Shown here piece after piece: positions 1 through 7,765 of a stretch of 16,260 nucleotides of DNA. The translations under genes and the position numbers were made by a program. This DNA comes from an uncultured Lachnospiraceae bacterium (GTDB lineage: Bacteria; Bacillota_A; Clostridia; Lachnospirales; Lachnospiraceae). The first letter of the stretch is position 1, and each line of letters starts with the position of its first letter. The notes under the pieces were generated by a model. That model had not been told where the DNA came from, did no database searches, and worked only from the letters and a program-made list of their open reading frames with translations. Location of the stretch: assembly GCA_910587905.1 (NCBI GenBank), contig CAJUOF010000159.1:1-16260 (forward strand), in the 5' to 3' direction.

Positions 1-190
1 TAGGATAAGCTCTAGCTCTTTTCCTATATCCCGTTTACTGTTGTTAGGTTGGTCTTTCCGGTCCCATGACCTTCCGGACCTGTTCTCTGAAACTTCTTTT
101 TAAAGAAACTTCAGGGGTTGGAATATACTGTTCAATTATCAAGGTTCTGTCCTGTCTTCCGGCGTTTTCTTTTCTTTCGTCGGCGACAGC
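1..190 (-). other. Probable rRNA-operon leader running off the left edge
   Basis: No protein gene is convincing here. Read on the minus strand, this stretch follows a very strong promoter (197-225) and contains, near 130-148, the string CTTGATAATTGAACA. That resembles the box-A-like antitermination element I associate with 16S leaders of Firmicutes. It then continues into GC-mixed sequence without an open frame. A near-palindrome built on CTGAA/TTCAG and TCTTT/AAAGA lies at about 87-114. The 16S gene itself would lie left of base 1 and is not seen, so the rRNA reading is an inference. A leader for another strongly expressed stable RNA is the main alternative. Confidence 0.45.
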
Positions 191-196
191 TTATTC

Positions 197-225
197 AATA
201 TACCACACGGAATCTGTCGTGTCAA
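197..225 (-). promoter_or_regulatory. Strong sigma-A promoter with UP-like A-tract, firing leftward
   Basis: On the minus strand a perfect -35 TTGACA (220-225) is followed after exactly 17 bp by the -10 TATATT (197-202). Immediately upstream of the -35 (226-248) is an almost pure A/T run, as in UP elements of rRNA promoters. Transcription would start near 190 and run off the left edge. The quality of the hexamers plus the A-tract is typical of stable-RNA promoters. Confidence 0.75.
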
Positions 226-307
226 CACTTTTTTTAAATTTTTTTGTCGATTCCGGCCAACTATTTTTCTTCCTGTCAAAGGAATGATTCCCCTTCCCTG
301 ACCGATC

Positions 308-340
308 TAGGAAAACGCTGATTAAATCAGCGTTTTCCTA
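308..340. terminator. Perfect 15-bp hairpin, probable terminator of the amidase gene
   Basis: TAGGAAAACGCTGAT and its reverse complement are separated by three bases (TAA), giving a perfect 15-bp stem. It lies 64 bp downstream of the amidase stop codon. No long T-run follows on either side, so it may be a weak or bidirectional terminator that mainly insulates the amidase from the leftward stable-RNA promoter. Confidence 0.55.
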
Positions 341-403
341 ACATAGGGTCGATTCGCCAGGGAAGAGAATCCGGCATTTTTTCTGTCGTCATCAAAAACG
401 AAA

Positions 404-1195
404 TTATCTTCCTCCCGCTGTGATAAATGTATTATAACCCATCTGGCGAAGCCTCTGTTCCATGCGCACAGCATTATCCAATTTTTCGTAAGCGCCAACC
501 TTCACGCGAAAATATCCGTCTTCCGCTTCGATCCATGCAGGGAATCCCTCGTCCTGAAGCTGCTCCAACATCTGATCCGCATAAGTTCGGACACGGTACG
601 AGCCCACCTGCACCTGATAAAGCGGCGGCTTTGCCGGTTCTGTCGTCTGAGTCTCCATATCGTCCATACCTATGGTTTCCAAAAAGCCTTCGGCGATGGC
701 CCTTGCAATCTCGTTGAACTGTCTGTCAAACTGTTCATTATCTTTCTCGGAATCAATAAAACCTGCTTCCACCAGCACGGCCGGCATGGGAGTGCGCCTG
801 AGCACCACCAGATTCGGTCTCTCCGTGATCCCCCGATTTTGAAAGCCAAGTGCTTCCAACTCGTCATTGATATTTTCTGCCAGCCGTTCCGCTTCTCCGC
901 CCTTTCTATATACAAGGGTTTCAATTCCCGACGCGCCTCCCGGAGCTGCCGTGGCGTTTCTGTGAATGGAAATAAAATAGTCGGCTCCGGAATTATTTCC
1001 CATCACGGCCTTCTCATAAGGTGTATTATATACATCCTCCGTTCTTGTATAGGCCACGTCAACACCCGCCTGCTCCAAGATCTCTCCAACAGCGAGAGCC
1101 AGGGCGAGGGCATCGTCCTTTTCCTGCCGGTTCTGGTAAACGGCCCCCGGATCACGTCCTCCATGACCTGCGTCCAAAATCACCTTGTATGCCAT
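404..1195 (-). CDS. N-acetylmuramoyl-L-alanine amidase with C-terminal SPOR domain
   Basis: Cleaves the amide bond between N-acetylmuramic acid and the stem peptide of peptidoglycan. The 263-aa product has an Amidase_3 domain (about 1-175) carrying the expected zinc/catalytic set: H11 in DAGHGG, E25, H78 in SIHRNA and E143 in VEAGFID. An acidic linker follows, then a SPOR domain (about 192-262) that in this family binds denuded glycan strands at division septa or around the forespore. The order matches the CwlC/CwlV type. There is no N-terminal signal peptide, as in CwlC, which acts in the mother cell; a role in mother-cell lysis is therefore plausible but inferred. The start is supported by AGGAG upstream of ATG 1195. 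A promoter lies at 1230-1259 and a hairpin at 308-340, so it appears monocistronic. Confidence 0.9.
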   Translation of the reverse strand: MAYKVILDAGHGGRDPGAVYQNRQEKDDALALALAVGEILEQAGVDVAYTRTEDVYNTPYEKAVMGNNSGADYFISIHRNATAAPGGASGIETLVYRKGGEAERLAENINDELEALGFQNRGITERPNLVVLRRTPMPAVLVEAGFIDSEKDNEQFDRQFNEIARAIAEGFLETIGMDDMETQTTEPAKPPLYQVQVGSYRVRTYADQMLEQLQDEGFPAWIEAEDGYFRVKVGAYEKLDNAVRMEQRLRQMGYNTFITAGGR

Positions 1196-1229
1196 CTTTT
1201 TTCTCCTGCTGCCTACTATGCTTCATATT

Positions 1230-1259
1230 ATCATATGAAAATGACAGACAGAGGTTCAA
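1230..1259 (-). promoter_or_regulatory. Putative promoter of the amidase gene
   Basis: On the minus strand TTGAAC (1254-1259) and TATGAT (1230-1235) are 18 bp apart, about 35 bp upstream of the amidase start codon. It fits sigma-A loosely. A mother-cell sigma factor site would be expected if the gene is CwlC-like, and I cannot tell these apart. Confidence 0.4.
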
Positions 1260-1296
1260 AAAAACTCATTTTGCAGTGTTTCTTCAAAAAATCCCT

Positions 1297-1324
1297 TTGC
1301 ATTTCCCTTTCATTCTGTTATAAT
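1297..1324 (+). promoter_or_regulatory. Probable tyrS promoter
   Basis: TTGCAT (1297-1302) and a perfect TATAAT (1319-1324) are 16 bp apart, giving a start near 1331 and a leader of about 90 nt. The leader contains only a short hairpin (TCCTG 1349-1353 with CAGGA 1362-1366) followed by a T-rich run at 1367-1378. No full T-box structure fits in this space. Confidence 0.6.
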
Positions 1325-1422
1325 GCCAATAACTCAATCGCAAAAATGTCCTGATATGTCGCAGGATTCTTTTTTATTGTACAAATGAACAGATTATAAA
1401 GCATTCAGAAAGGATGAAGAAC

Positions 1423-2652
1423 ATGCAAATTTATGAAGAATTGCAGGCCAGAGGTCTGATCGCCCAGGTGACGGATGAACCGGAAATCCGGGAGCTCATC
1501 AACAATGGCAATGCCCGGTTTTATATCGGCTTTGACCCAACCGCCGACTCCCTCCACGTGGGGCATTTCATGGCACTCTGCCTGATGAAGCGGCTCCAGA
1601 TGGCCGGAAACAAGCCCATCGTCTTGATCGGCGGCGGCACCGGACATGTGGGAGACCCTTCTGGACGGACCGACATGCGTTCCATGATGACCAAAGAAAC
1701 CATCGACCACAACTGCGAATGCTTCAAAAAACAGATGGAACGCTTTATCGAGTTCGGTCCTGACAAGGCCGTCATGGTGAACAATGCGGACTGGCTCCTG
1801 AAACTGAATTATGTGGAGCTTCTGCGGGAGGTTGGCGGCTGTTTCTCCGTCAACAACATGCTCCGGGCCGAATGTTACAAGCAGCGCATGGAGAAGGGCT
1901 TAAGCTTTTTGGAATTTAATTACATGATTATGCAGGCTTACGATTTCTACTACCTGCACCAGCATTACGACTGCAACATGCAGTTTGGCGGCAACGACCA
2001 GTGGTCCAACATGCTGGCCGGAACGGAGCTGATCCGCAAGAAAACCACGGAAAATGAGGATGCCTACGCTATGACCATCACCCTCCTCATGAATTCCGAG
2101 GGCAAAAAAATGGGGAAGACCGCGAAGGGCGCCGTATGGCTTGACCCGGAAAAGACTTCGCCCTTTGAATTCTATCAGTACTGGAGAAACACCGGCGACG
2201 CCGACGTGTTAAAATGCATCCGCATGCTGACCTTCCTCCCGCTGGAAGAGATCGACAACATGGACAAGTGGGAAGGAAGCCAGCTAAACGAGGCGAAGGA
2301 AATCCTGGCCTACGAGCTGACCAGCCTGGTCCACGGCAAGGAGGAAGCCGACAAGGCAAAGCAGGCATCCCATGCGCTCTTTGCAGGCGGCGGGGATGAA
2401 GAGGGGATGCCCTCCACGGAGCTTTCGATCGATCAGCTTGCGGACGGCGCCATCGGCATCCTGGATCTGATGATGGCATGTAAGCTTGCCCCCACGAGGA
2501 GCGAGGCCAGACGGCTGGTCACCCAAGGCGGCGTCACCGTGGACGGCGAGAAAGCCACCTTAGACACCAAAGTGACGCGGGCAAAACTTGCGGAAAGCGT
2601 GAAAATCCGCAAAGGCAAAAAAGTGTACCACAAAGCCCTCTTAAAAGCGTAA
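1423..2652 (+). CDS. tyrS: Tyrosyl-tRNA synthetase
   Basis: Charges tRNA-Tyr with tyrosine in the cytoplasm. The class I fold is evident from the HIGH-type motif HVGH (in DSLHVGHFMAL), the KMSKS-type motif KMGKT after NSEGKK, and the tyrosine-pocket stretch around FNYMIMQAYDF and GGNDQWSN. A C-terminal S4 RNA-binding domain (about the last 65 residues, with ARRLVTQGGVTVDG) contacts the tRNA. The length of about 409 aa is normal for bacterial TyrRS. An ATG at 1414 directly abuts the AGAAAGGA ribosome site and cannot use it; ATG 1423 has it at 9 bp, so I prefer 1423. It has its own promoter and a strong shared terminator. Confidence 0.95.
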   Translation: MQIYEELQARGLIAQVTDEPEIRELINNGNARFYIGFDPTADSLHVGHFMALCLMKRLQMAGNKPIVLIGGGTGHVGDPSGRTDMRSMMTKETIDHNCECFKKQMERFIEFGPDKAVMVNNADWLLKLNYVELLREVGGCFSVNNMLRAECYKQRMEKGLSFLEFNYMIMQAYDFYYLHQHYDCNMQFGGNDQWSNMLAGTELIRKKTTENEDAYAMTITLLMNSEGKKMGKTAKGAVWLDPEKTSPFEFYQYWRNTGDADVLKCIRMLTFLPLEEIDNMDKWEGSQLNEAKEILAYELTSLVHGKEEADKAKQASHALFAGGGDEEGMPSTELSIDQLADGAIGILDLMMACKLAPTRSEARRLVTQGGVTVDGEKATLDTKVTRAKLAESVKIRKGKKVYHKALLKA

Positions 2653-2674
2653 ATTCCAAATTCGATCCCTCTTC

Positions 2675-2718
2675 GGATGAAAAATAGCGCCGGATATTCT
2701 CCGGCGCCCGTTTCATCC
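2675..2718. terminator. Bidirectional terminator between tyrS and the 82-aa gene
   Basis: An 8-bp GC-rich perfect stem, GCGCCGGA (2687-2694) with TCCGGCGC (2700-2707), sits inside an outer pairing of GGATGAAA (2675-2682) with TTTCATCC (2711-2718). The outer arms supply A-rich and T-rich flanks in both directions, as expected between the convergent genes on either side. Confidence 0.8.
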
Positions 2719-2722
2719 TCTA

Positions 2723-2971
2723 TCATTCTTTTCTCAGCCGTAACATCAACTGGCAGCTCCCATAGTCCGGAAGCGTAATGGTCGCCGTCCGGTCAGTACA
2801 GTCCCTGGAAAGCCGACCATTCACCTGGTTCGCCAGCTTCCGAAAGGCCTTTTTACCCTCCTCAGCTTCCACCCTCGAAGCAGTAATATAGGCGGTAATA
2901 TCATTCCGTTCTTCTCTCGGGAGCGTCCCCTTCTTTGCCTGGATTGCCTCCACTTCAAACCCGTATTTCAT
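2723..2971 (-). CDS. Hypothetical protein, 82 aa
   Basis: I do not recognise this family. The product is small, highly charged and soluble-looking, with a central predicted helix rich in E, K and R (around TASRVEAEEGKKAFRKLANQVNGRLS) and a short beta-like C-terminus (ATITLPDY, then CQLMLRLRKE). There is no signal peptide or membrane segment. A purine-rich AAGGGA lies about 11 bp before ATG 2971. The gene ends just before the shared terminator at 2675-2718, which supports it being a real, separately terminated gene. It is separated from the beta-propeller gene upstream by about 77 bp and may be read through from it. Confidence 0.55.
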   Translation of the reverse strand: MKYGFEVEAIQAKKGTLPREERNDITAYITASRVEAEEGKKAFRKLANQVNGRLSRDCTDRTATITLPDYGSCQLMLRLRKE

Positions 2972-3048
2972 AAAACACTCGTCCCTTCCGACAGCCGCAA
3001 GCAGCTCACGGGTTCTATTCTATATGCATTTCAGGCAAATTGCAAGCA

Positions 3049-5163
3049 CTAATTCAGTTTCAGACGTCCGACCTCCTCCCCGCTTCTCATGGAATAAGCC
3101 CGCACTCCATCTGTGAAGCCTGCGAGATACAGCGTATCACCGATATAAACCCCTCGAAGCTCACTTCCATAGCCATCAGAAAGCTCCTCCCAGGACAGTG
3201 GAATGGCAACCCTTCTCGTGAAGCCCCATTCCTTGTCATAGGAATAGAGCACATAATCGCAGTATTCCTCCACGTCGGCCCCCCATTCATATCCGTAAGC
3301 CAAGAAGCCAAACAGATTCTTATCTGTGTCGATCAAGACTGCCTTGTGATTGGAGAGGGCGGCGGAACCCTGATATTCCGTGAGAATCTCCTTATCCTCC
3401 TCCGTCACATGGTAAGGATCCTCCGTGTCAAACATGGAAAGCTTCAGCCCTTCCCGCTCGCCTGTGCGTGGATTGATCTCCTCCCCGATTCCAAGGAGCT
3501 GATTTCCCGAATAGCCATGAAGATAGCTGGAAAACCCGGTGATCTTAAGCTCTCCCATAATCTTCGGATGTTCTGGATCGGATAGATCCGCGCTAAAGAG
3601 CGGATCCGTCTCCCGGAATGTGACAAAATATCCCACATCTCCCATAAATCTGGCCGAATAGATCCGTTCGTCCGGCGCCAAATCATGGATGCTTCCCACG
3701 ATGTTTAACGCTTCATCCATCACATACAGAGAGTTCACCTGATGGCCGCTGCGATAATCATCCACCGTAGCAACAAGGCGAAGATGGCCGTCATACTCGT
3801 CCATGGAAAATTGATTGTTCAGCCATCCCAGGAATCGCTTACTTCCCTGAGCCTCAAGCTTCCCCTCTCTGTAAGAAAGCTTAAACAGCTCCGTCTGGCT
3901 CTTCTCCCCCCCATAAATGGTTTCCGCTGTGTAGATCGCATGTTTGCTGACATACATGGTATCCCCGCTGCTAAAAACCGCCTTCTGGTCCGTAAATGTT
4001 TCCGGCGATCTGGTATCCAGAGCCGTCACAATGAGCATCCGTTCCGTCTGCGTCTCCGGCGAATAATAAATATCCTCGCAGGCAATGGGCCCAAACTTCG
4101 TGTAGGGCAGATATCCCCAGTCATTTTCCCAGTCGCTTTCCGGCTGTACCTCAGCATACTTCGAGGTAAACACGTAGACATAGGAACCGTTCTTTCTGCT
4201 GGATTCGTAGGATCCGTCCTGACTCAAAACTCCGACAAGCTTCGGCGTCTTACGGTCACGGATGTCATAGACGGCCGTCACCGTATAGCTTCCCGCATCC
4301 TCATCCACACAGTCCATGAGCACCGTCATCGTATCCCCATCCACGTAGATCTCCAACACCGAGTCATAGTCCCGATAAATCCCCTCGGTCACCGGCTCCG
4401 TTTTTGACACCTCCTGCATCTTGCCGCCATTCGCCTCGATAATGTGAACCCGGCCGGCAAAATCCGCCCCACTGTAGACGACATACAGGTACTTCCCATC
4501 CGTCTTGACGAGGTCCGCCTCGTCAATGCCCTTCACCTGGGTATTGGTCTGTGAGTAACCCTGCCCGGCCACCCATTCTCCTGCATCGGCCGCCTCTTCC
4601 GCCTCCGGCATCATCTCGCTTTTTGCCGCAGTGTCATATTGACTGCCGCCCAGATCTTCTCCCGCTGCCGGCGCCTCTGCCATTTCCATCTCCTCATTCC
4701 GGAAACCGTCCTCGTCCCCCTTAAAGCCTCCTTCCGCAAAAGCATTCCACTCTGAAACCATCCGCTGCCGCTTTAAATAGTCGTGGATTTCTTCGTAAGA
4801 AGCCGCCGCCTGATATCCTCCCGGAATGCTTTGTCCTTCCTCCGGAACCGCTGCCCGTGCCATCTCCATGGCTGCCTCTGTCTCAATCTTTGAATCCTCT
4901 GCTCCCTTTTGCGCCCCGCCAAACTGGCGAAACAGCCACAAGCTTCCACCTCCCAGAAGTAAAAACAGGAATAAAACAGCAGCCTGAGCCAAATATCTGT
5001 ACCGTCGAACCGGTTTTTGCTCCGGTCTGATCCCGTCCCGTTTTAACCGCTCTGTCACCGCCTCCGGCGAAAGGCTCTTGGGCGGCTCGATCAGCTCCGC
5101 CGTCTTCTTTGCCTCCTCGATCCATGTTTCGTCCACAGGAGCCGTTTCCCAATTCTCTCTCAT
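3049..5163 (-). CDS. Membrane-anchored beta-propeller protein, partner of an ECF sigma factor
   Basis: The product (about 704 aa from ATG 5163) begins with a charged cytoplasmic tail of about 55 residues, followed by one membrane helix (about 59-78, AAVLFLFLLLGGG core). An acidic, low-complexity linker of about 120 residues follows. The extracytoplasmic remainder opens with TNTQVKGIDEADLVKTDGKY (about 206-225), the signature I associate with the C-terminal beta-propeller family (Beta_propel, PF09826). It lies about 26 bp after the ECF sigma gene in the same direction. By analogy with other ECF operons the tail could hold the sigma factor at the membrane, but it shows no recognisable zinc anti-sigma motif. 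A GTG at 5169 is an alternative start; AAGGAG is 4 bp from the GTG and 10 bp from the ATG. Confidence 0.8.
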   Translation of the reverse strand: MRENWETAPVDETWIEEAKKTAELIEPPKSLSPEAVTERLKRDGIRPEQKPVRRYRYLAQAAVLFLFLLLGGGSLWLFRQFGGAQKGAEDSKIETEAAMEMARAAVPEEGQSIPGGYQAAASYEEIHDYLKRQRMVSEWNAFAEGGFKGDEDGFRNEEMEMAEAPAAGEDLGGSQYDTAAKSEMMPEAEEAADAGEWVAGQGYSQTNTQVKGIDEADLVKTDGKYLYVVYSGADFAGRVHIIEANGGKMQEVSKTEPVTEGIYRDYDSVLEIYVDGDTMTVLMDCVDEDAGSYTVTAVYDIRDRKTPKLVGVLSQDGSYESSRKNGSYVYVFTSKYAEVQPESDWENDWGYLPYTKFGPIACEDIYYSPETQTERMLIVTALDTRSPETFTDQKAVFSSGDTMYVSKHAIYTAETIYGGEKSQTELFKLSYREGKLEAQGSKRFLGWLNNQFSMDEYDGHLRLVATVDDYRSGHQVNSLYVMDEALNIVGSIHDLAPDERIYSARFMGDVGYFVTFRETDPLFSADLSDPEHPKIMGELKITGFSSYLHGYSGNQLLGIGEEINPRTGEREGLKLSMFDTEDPYHVTEEDKEILTEYQGSAALSNHKAVLIDTDKNLFGFLAYGYEWGADVEEYCDYVLYSYDKEWGFTRRVAIPLSWEELSDGYGSELRGVYIGDTLYLAGFTDGVRAYSMRSGEEVGRLKLN

Positions 5164-5189
5164 GATCACTCATCTCCTTTTCCTGCAGC

Positions 5190-5750
5190 CTACAGGCCGT
5201 AAGCCCCGGTCAACAGTCCCCGCATTTTAGAAAGGGCTCTGCTCTGCCTGGAGCGCACCGTCCCCGGCTTTCGCTTCAACATTCTGGCAATCTCCTCGCT
5301 GGTATAACCTCCGAAAAAAGACAGACTGACAATCAGGCGGTCTTCCTCCTCCAGCTTCGCGAAAGCACTGGCAAGATCCACCAGATCCTCACGATTCACA
5401 CCTTCCTCCCCGGCGAATCCTCCGAATGCACATTCCCCTCCGGCCAAAGCATCTTCGTACTCCTTGATGGGCGGCCGTTCGGCGTACTGCTTTAAGATCC
5501 TTCTACATTTATTGGTCAAAATCTTAAAGATCCAGCCGCGAAATGCTTCCTCCGCCTTCAACTTCCCGATCCCCACGAAGGAATCCGTCACCGTCTCCGA
5601 GACCACATCCTCCGCGTCATGGGGATTTTTCAATGTGAACAGTGCAAACCGGTATAAATCCATATACACCATCTCATACAGACGCCCATAGGCATCTACA
5701 TCTCCCTGCTTTGCCTGCCTGATCAGGCGAAGCTCCTCCAATCGTTCCAT
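5190..5750 (-). CDS. ECF-type RNA polymerase sigma factor
   Basis: A group 4 sigma-70 factor of 186 aa that would direct RNA polymerase to a small regulon. Region 2 covers about residues 17-85, with the conserved DAEDVVSETVTDSF (45-58) and FRGWIFKILTNKCRRIL (70-86). Region 4 is about 125-178 and includes the helix-turn-helix GYTSEEIARMLKRKPGTVRS. The reading frame is open upstream to a TTG at 5876, but region 2 begins right after M43 of that frame and a GGTGGAG/AAAGGG site precedes ATG 5750, so the shorter form with typical family length is preferred. The next gene is the membrane beta-propeller protein. Upstream, near 5860-5872 on the minus strand, TGCAAC resembles ECF -35 elements, so autoregulation is possible but unproven. 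Confidence 0.85.
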   Translation of the reverse strand: MERLEELRLIRQAKQGDVDAYGRLYEMVYMDLYRFALFTLKNPHDAEDVVSETVTDSFVGIGKLKAEEAFRGWIFKILTNKCRRILKQYAERPPIKEYEDALAGGECAFGGFAGEEGVNREDLVDLASAFAKLEEEDRLIVSLSFFGGYTSEEIARMLKRKPGTVRSRQSRALSKMRGLLTGAYGL

Positions 5751-5875
5751 ACTCCACCGCCCTTTCGGACCCTCTGCTATAGCTGTCCTCTCCGTAGAAT
5801 CCCGTTTTCCGGAATCCCCTTTCCTAAACATGTTCGTATATAAAGTGTAGAAAAAATCGAAAACTGTTGCAAGCA

Positions 5876-5905
5876 AAAAAGAGAAACGGATTAGAATCTC
5901 TAATC
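5876..5905 (-). terminator. Terminator of the alcohol dehydrogenase operon
   Basis: On the minus strand a perfect 7-bp stem, GATTAGA with TCTAATC (5889-5905, 3-nt loop), overlaps the dehydrogenase stop codon. A T-rich stretch ending in six Ts (5876-5881) follows. The stem is AT-rich but the arrangement is that of an intrinsic terminator. Confidence 0.6.
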
Positions 5906-7096
5906 GTTCCTCTCATAAGCCCGCTCTAAAATTCCAAGTACTTGTTCTCTTCCCACCTGCTTTGGATTGACGATCATAGCGCCGTCGGCAAGTGCTGCCT
6001 TTGCCACCTCCTCAAAACTCTCCCGTTCTACCCGAACATCCTTCAAACATAAGGGCAAGCCGCAGCGCTCATGCAGGCGCACCTCAAGCTCCCGCACCTT
6101 TTTCACCATGGCAGGCCCCCTGTCCTTCTCCATCGTAGCCGCATATTCCTCCGGACCACAGAGAAAAAGAAGCAGTTCTCCATACGCCCCTGCCAGCAGC
6201 TCCATGTTATATTCCATACAATGAGGCAGCAGAATCGTCATGGCATCGGCATGGGGAACATGACAGACGCCGCCCAGCGCATGACCGATGGCGTGGACCA
6301 TCCCTACCATAGAATTGGAAAACGCGGCTCCGGCCATGGTGGAGGCATTGGCCATCCCGAGCCTTGCCTCCCCGTCCTTCCCGTTTTGCACCGCCCGTTC
6401 CAGATATTCCCCCACCATACGGATGGCCGCCGTCCCATAGGCATGACTCAAGGGATTTTTCTGCAGGCAGGTGCACGCCTCGATTGCATGGCAGAGGGTG
6501 TCCATCCCAGTAGCCGCCGTCATTCTAGCCGGAAGTGTCAGAGTCATCCTTGCATCCAGAACCGTCACGTCCGGCTGCAGGTAATAGGAGATAAACTCCA
6601 TTTTCATCTTATTTTCCGCATTGCGAATAACCGCCACCAAGGTCGATTCCGAACCAGTTCCCGACGTGGTGGGAATGGCCACAAAAGGAATATGGCGTCC
6701 TCTGGTCAAGATCTCGCAGCCCAAAAGCTCCATGATATCGTGAACCTCCTGGGAAAGGAGCATCCGCACTCCCTTGGCTGTGTCCAGTACAGAACCGCCG
6801 CCCACCGCCACCAGGCTGTCACAGCCGGCACCTCGATAAAGCCTTGCAATCTCATTAACCACGTCCGACGACGAGTCTGCGGGGATCTCGTGAAAGATGG
6901 CCCCGATGGATATCCCGTCCTCCTGAACGGCATCACAGACCTTTGCAAGAGTCCCGATCTCATGGAGCACGTGGTCAGAAAGTATCATAGGGTGGCAAAC
7001 CTCCAGCATGTGAAGCTCCGCCGGTATATTTTCCAGGGCATCTTTCCCTGAAAGCAATTTTGTACTGTGTTGAAATTCGTAATAAACCGGAAGCAT
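5900..7096 (-). CDS. Iron-containing alcohol dehydrogenase
   Basis: A group III, metal-dependent NAD(P)H alcohol dehydrogenase of about 398 aa, the usual family length. The nucleotide-binding motif GGGSVLDTAKG begins near residue 99. The family metal ligands, aligned on lactaldehyde reductase FucO, are present: D199 and H203 in MDTLCHAIEAC, H268 in MVHAIGHALGG and H282 in VPHADAM. PTTSGTGSE, another hallmark, precedes them. The substrate cannot be read from sequence; candidates include short-chain aldehydes and diol-derived aldehydes. The frame is open to 7135, but AAGGAG lies 7 bp before ATG 7096, which I take as the start. It follows the SCP2-like gene by 49 bp and shares its promoter. Confidence 0.92.
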   Translation of the reverse strand: MLPVYYEFQHSTKLLSGKDALENIPAELHMLEVCHPMILSDHVLHEIGTLAKVCDAVQEDGISIGAIFHEIPADSSSDVVNEIARLYRGAGCDSLVAVGGGSVLDTAKGVRMLLSQEVHDIMELLGCEILTRGRHIPFVAIPTTSGTGSESTLVAVIRNAENKMKMEFISYYLQPDVTVLDARMTLTLPARMTAATGMDTLCHAIEACTCLQKNPLSHAYGTAAIRMVGEYLERAVQNGKDGEARLGMANASTMAGAAFSNSMVGMVHAIGHALGGVCHVPHADAMTILLPHCMEYNMELLAGAYGELLLFLCGPEEYAATMEKDRGPAMVKKVRELEVRLHERCGLPLCLKDVRVERESFEEVAKAALADGAMIVNPKQVGREQVLGILERAYERND

Positions 7097-7145
7097 CCTT
7101 CTCTCCTTCTCAACGTTCTGAAAAAGTGACATCAACGATATCCAT

Positions 7146-7715
7146 TCAGCGGGCGATCATATGGCCAAGAACCGCCAGATACGTATGCAAAAGCCCCATC
7201 CGTTTCTGCGGCACCTCTTTTAAAATCCGCCTGGAGATCATTTTGGGAAACAGATAAGCCTCTGCCAGATCCATACAGCGAACCACAGACATCGCCCTGG
7301 CAATATCCCCTTTGAGTACAAAGCCATGCCTCGCGTAGGATGCGGCTACCCCTGCCTGACCCGACAATACCTGGAAAGCGGCGTCTACACTTTTAAACCG
7401 GATCATCAAATCCAGTTCCTCCGGTTTTGTCTCCTGGCCGGACAATCGCAGAAATCCTCGTTCTGTTTTCTTCATATAAAGAGCCGGAGCCCCCTCGCCC
7501 ATGCCAATTCCCCAGGCAAAACCGTCCTCCCACTCGTCAATCTCCGCATGTACCCGCTCGTCCTTTCGATCAAGCACATGAAGTCCATGAAACAAAAAAT
7601 GAAGGATCACTGCAGAAACCATCTTTTTTCCTGCAAGCCTTCTCTTCTTTCCCGCCGAAACTTGATAGACCTTTGCCACATCTGTCTTTTCGGCTCTGAT
7701 CGTGAGCTGACTCAT
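7146..7715 (-). CDS. SCP2-like sterol-carrier-fold protein, putative
   Basis: A 189-aa protein whose C-terminal half resembles an SCP2 sterol/lipid-carrier domain. The features are an alternating hydrophobic stretch ELDLMIRFKSVDAAFQVLSG, a G-rich turn, then GFVLKGDIARAMSVVRCMD, matching the beta-strand then KGD/G pattern of that fold. This assignment rests on pattern recall and is only moderately secure. No signal peptide is seen. In this operon it precedes the iron-containing alcohol dehydrogenase, so a role in holding a hydrophobic substrate for that enzyme is conceivable. GGGAGGG lies about 5 bp before ATG 7715, and a near-consensus promoter lies at 7766-7794. Confidence 0.7.
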   Translation of the reverse strand: MSQLTIRAEKTDVAKVYQVSAGKKRRLAGKKMVSAVILHFLFHGLHVLDRKDERVHAEIDEWEDGFAWGIGMGEGAPALYMKKTERGFLRLSGQETKPEELDLMIRFKSVDAAFQVLSGQAGVAASYARHGFVLKGDIARAMSVVRCMDLAEAYLFPKMISRRILKEVPQKRMGLLHTYLAVLGHMIAR

Positions 7716-7765
7716 AATTCCCTCCCGGACACTTCCCGTCCCGTTCTCATAAAGATTCTCCTGGA

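Noticed and set aside
66..287. A 73-aa plus-strand frame at the left edge
   Set aside because: It is antisense to a promoter and leader, with low-complexity F/L/S composition and no ribosome site.
6071..7051. Long plus-strand frame of 326 codons
   Set aside because: It is antisense to the alcohol dehydrogenase, has no family features and no ribosome site.
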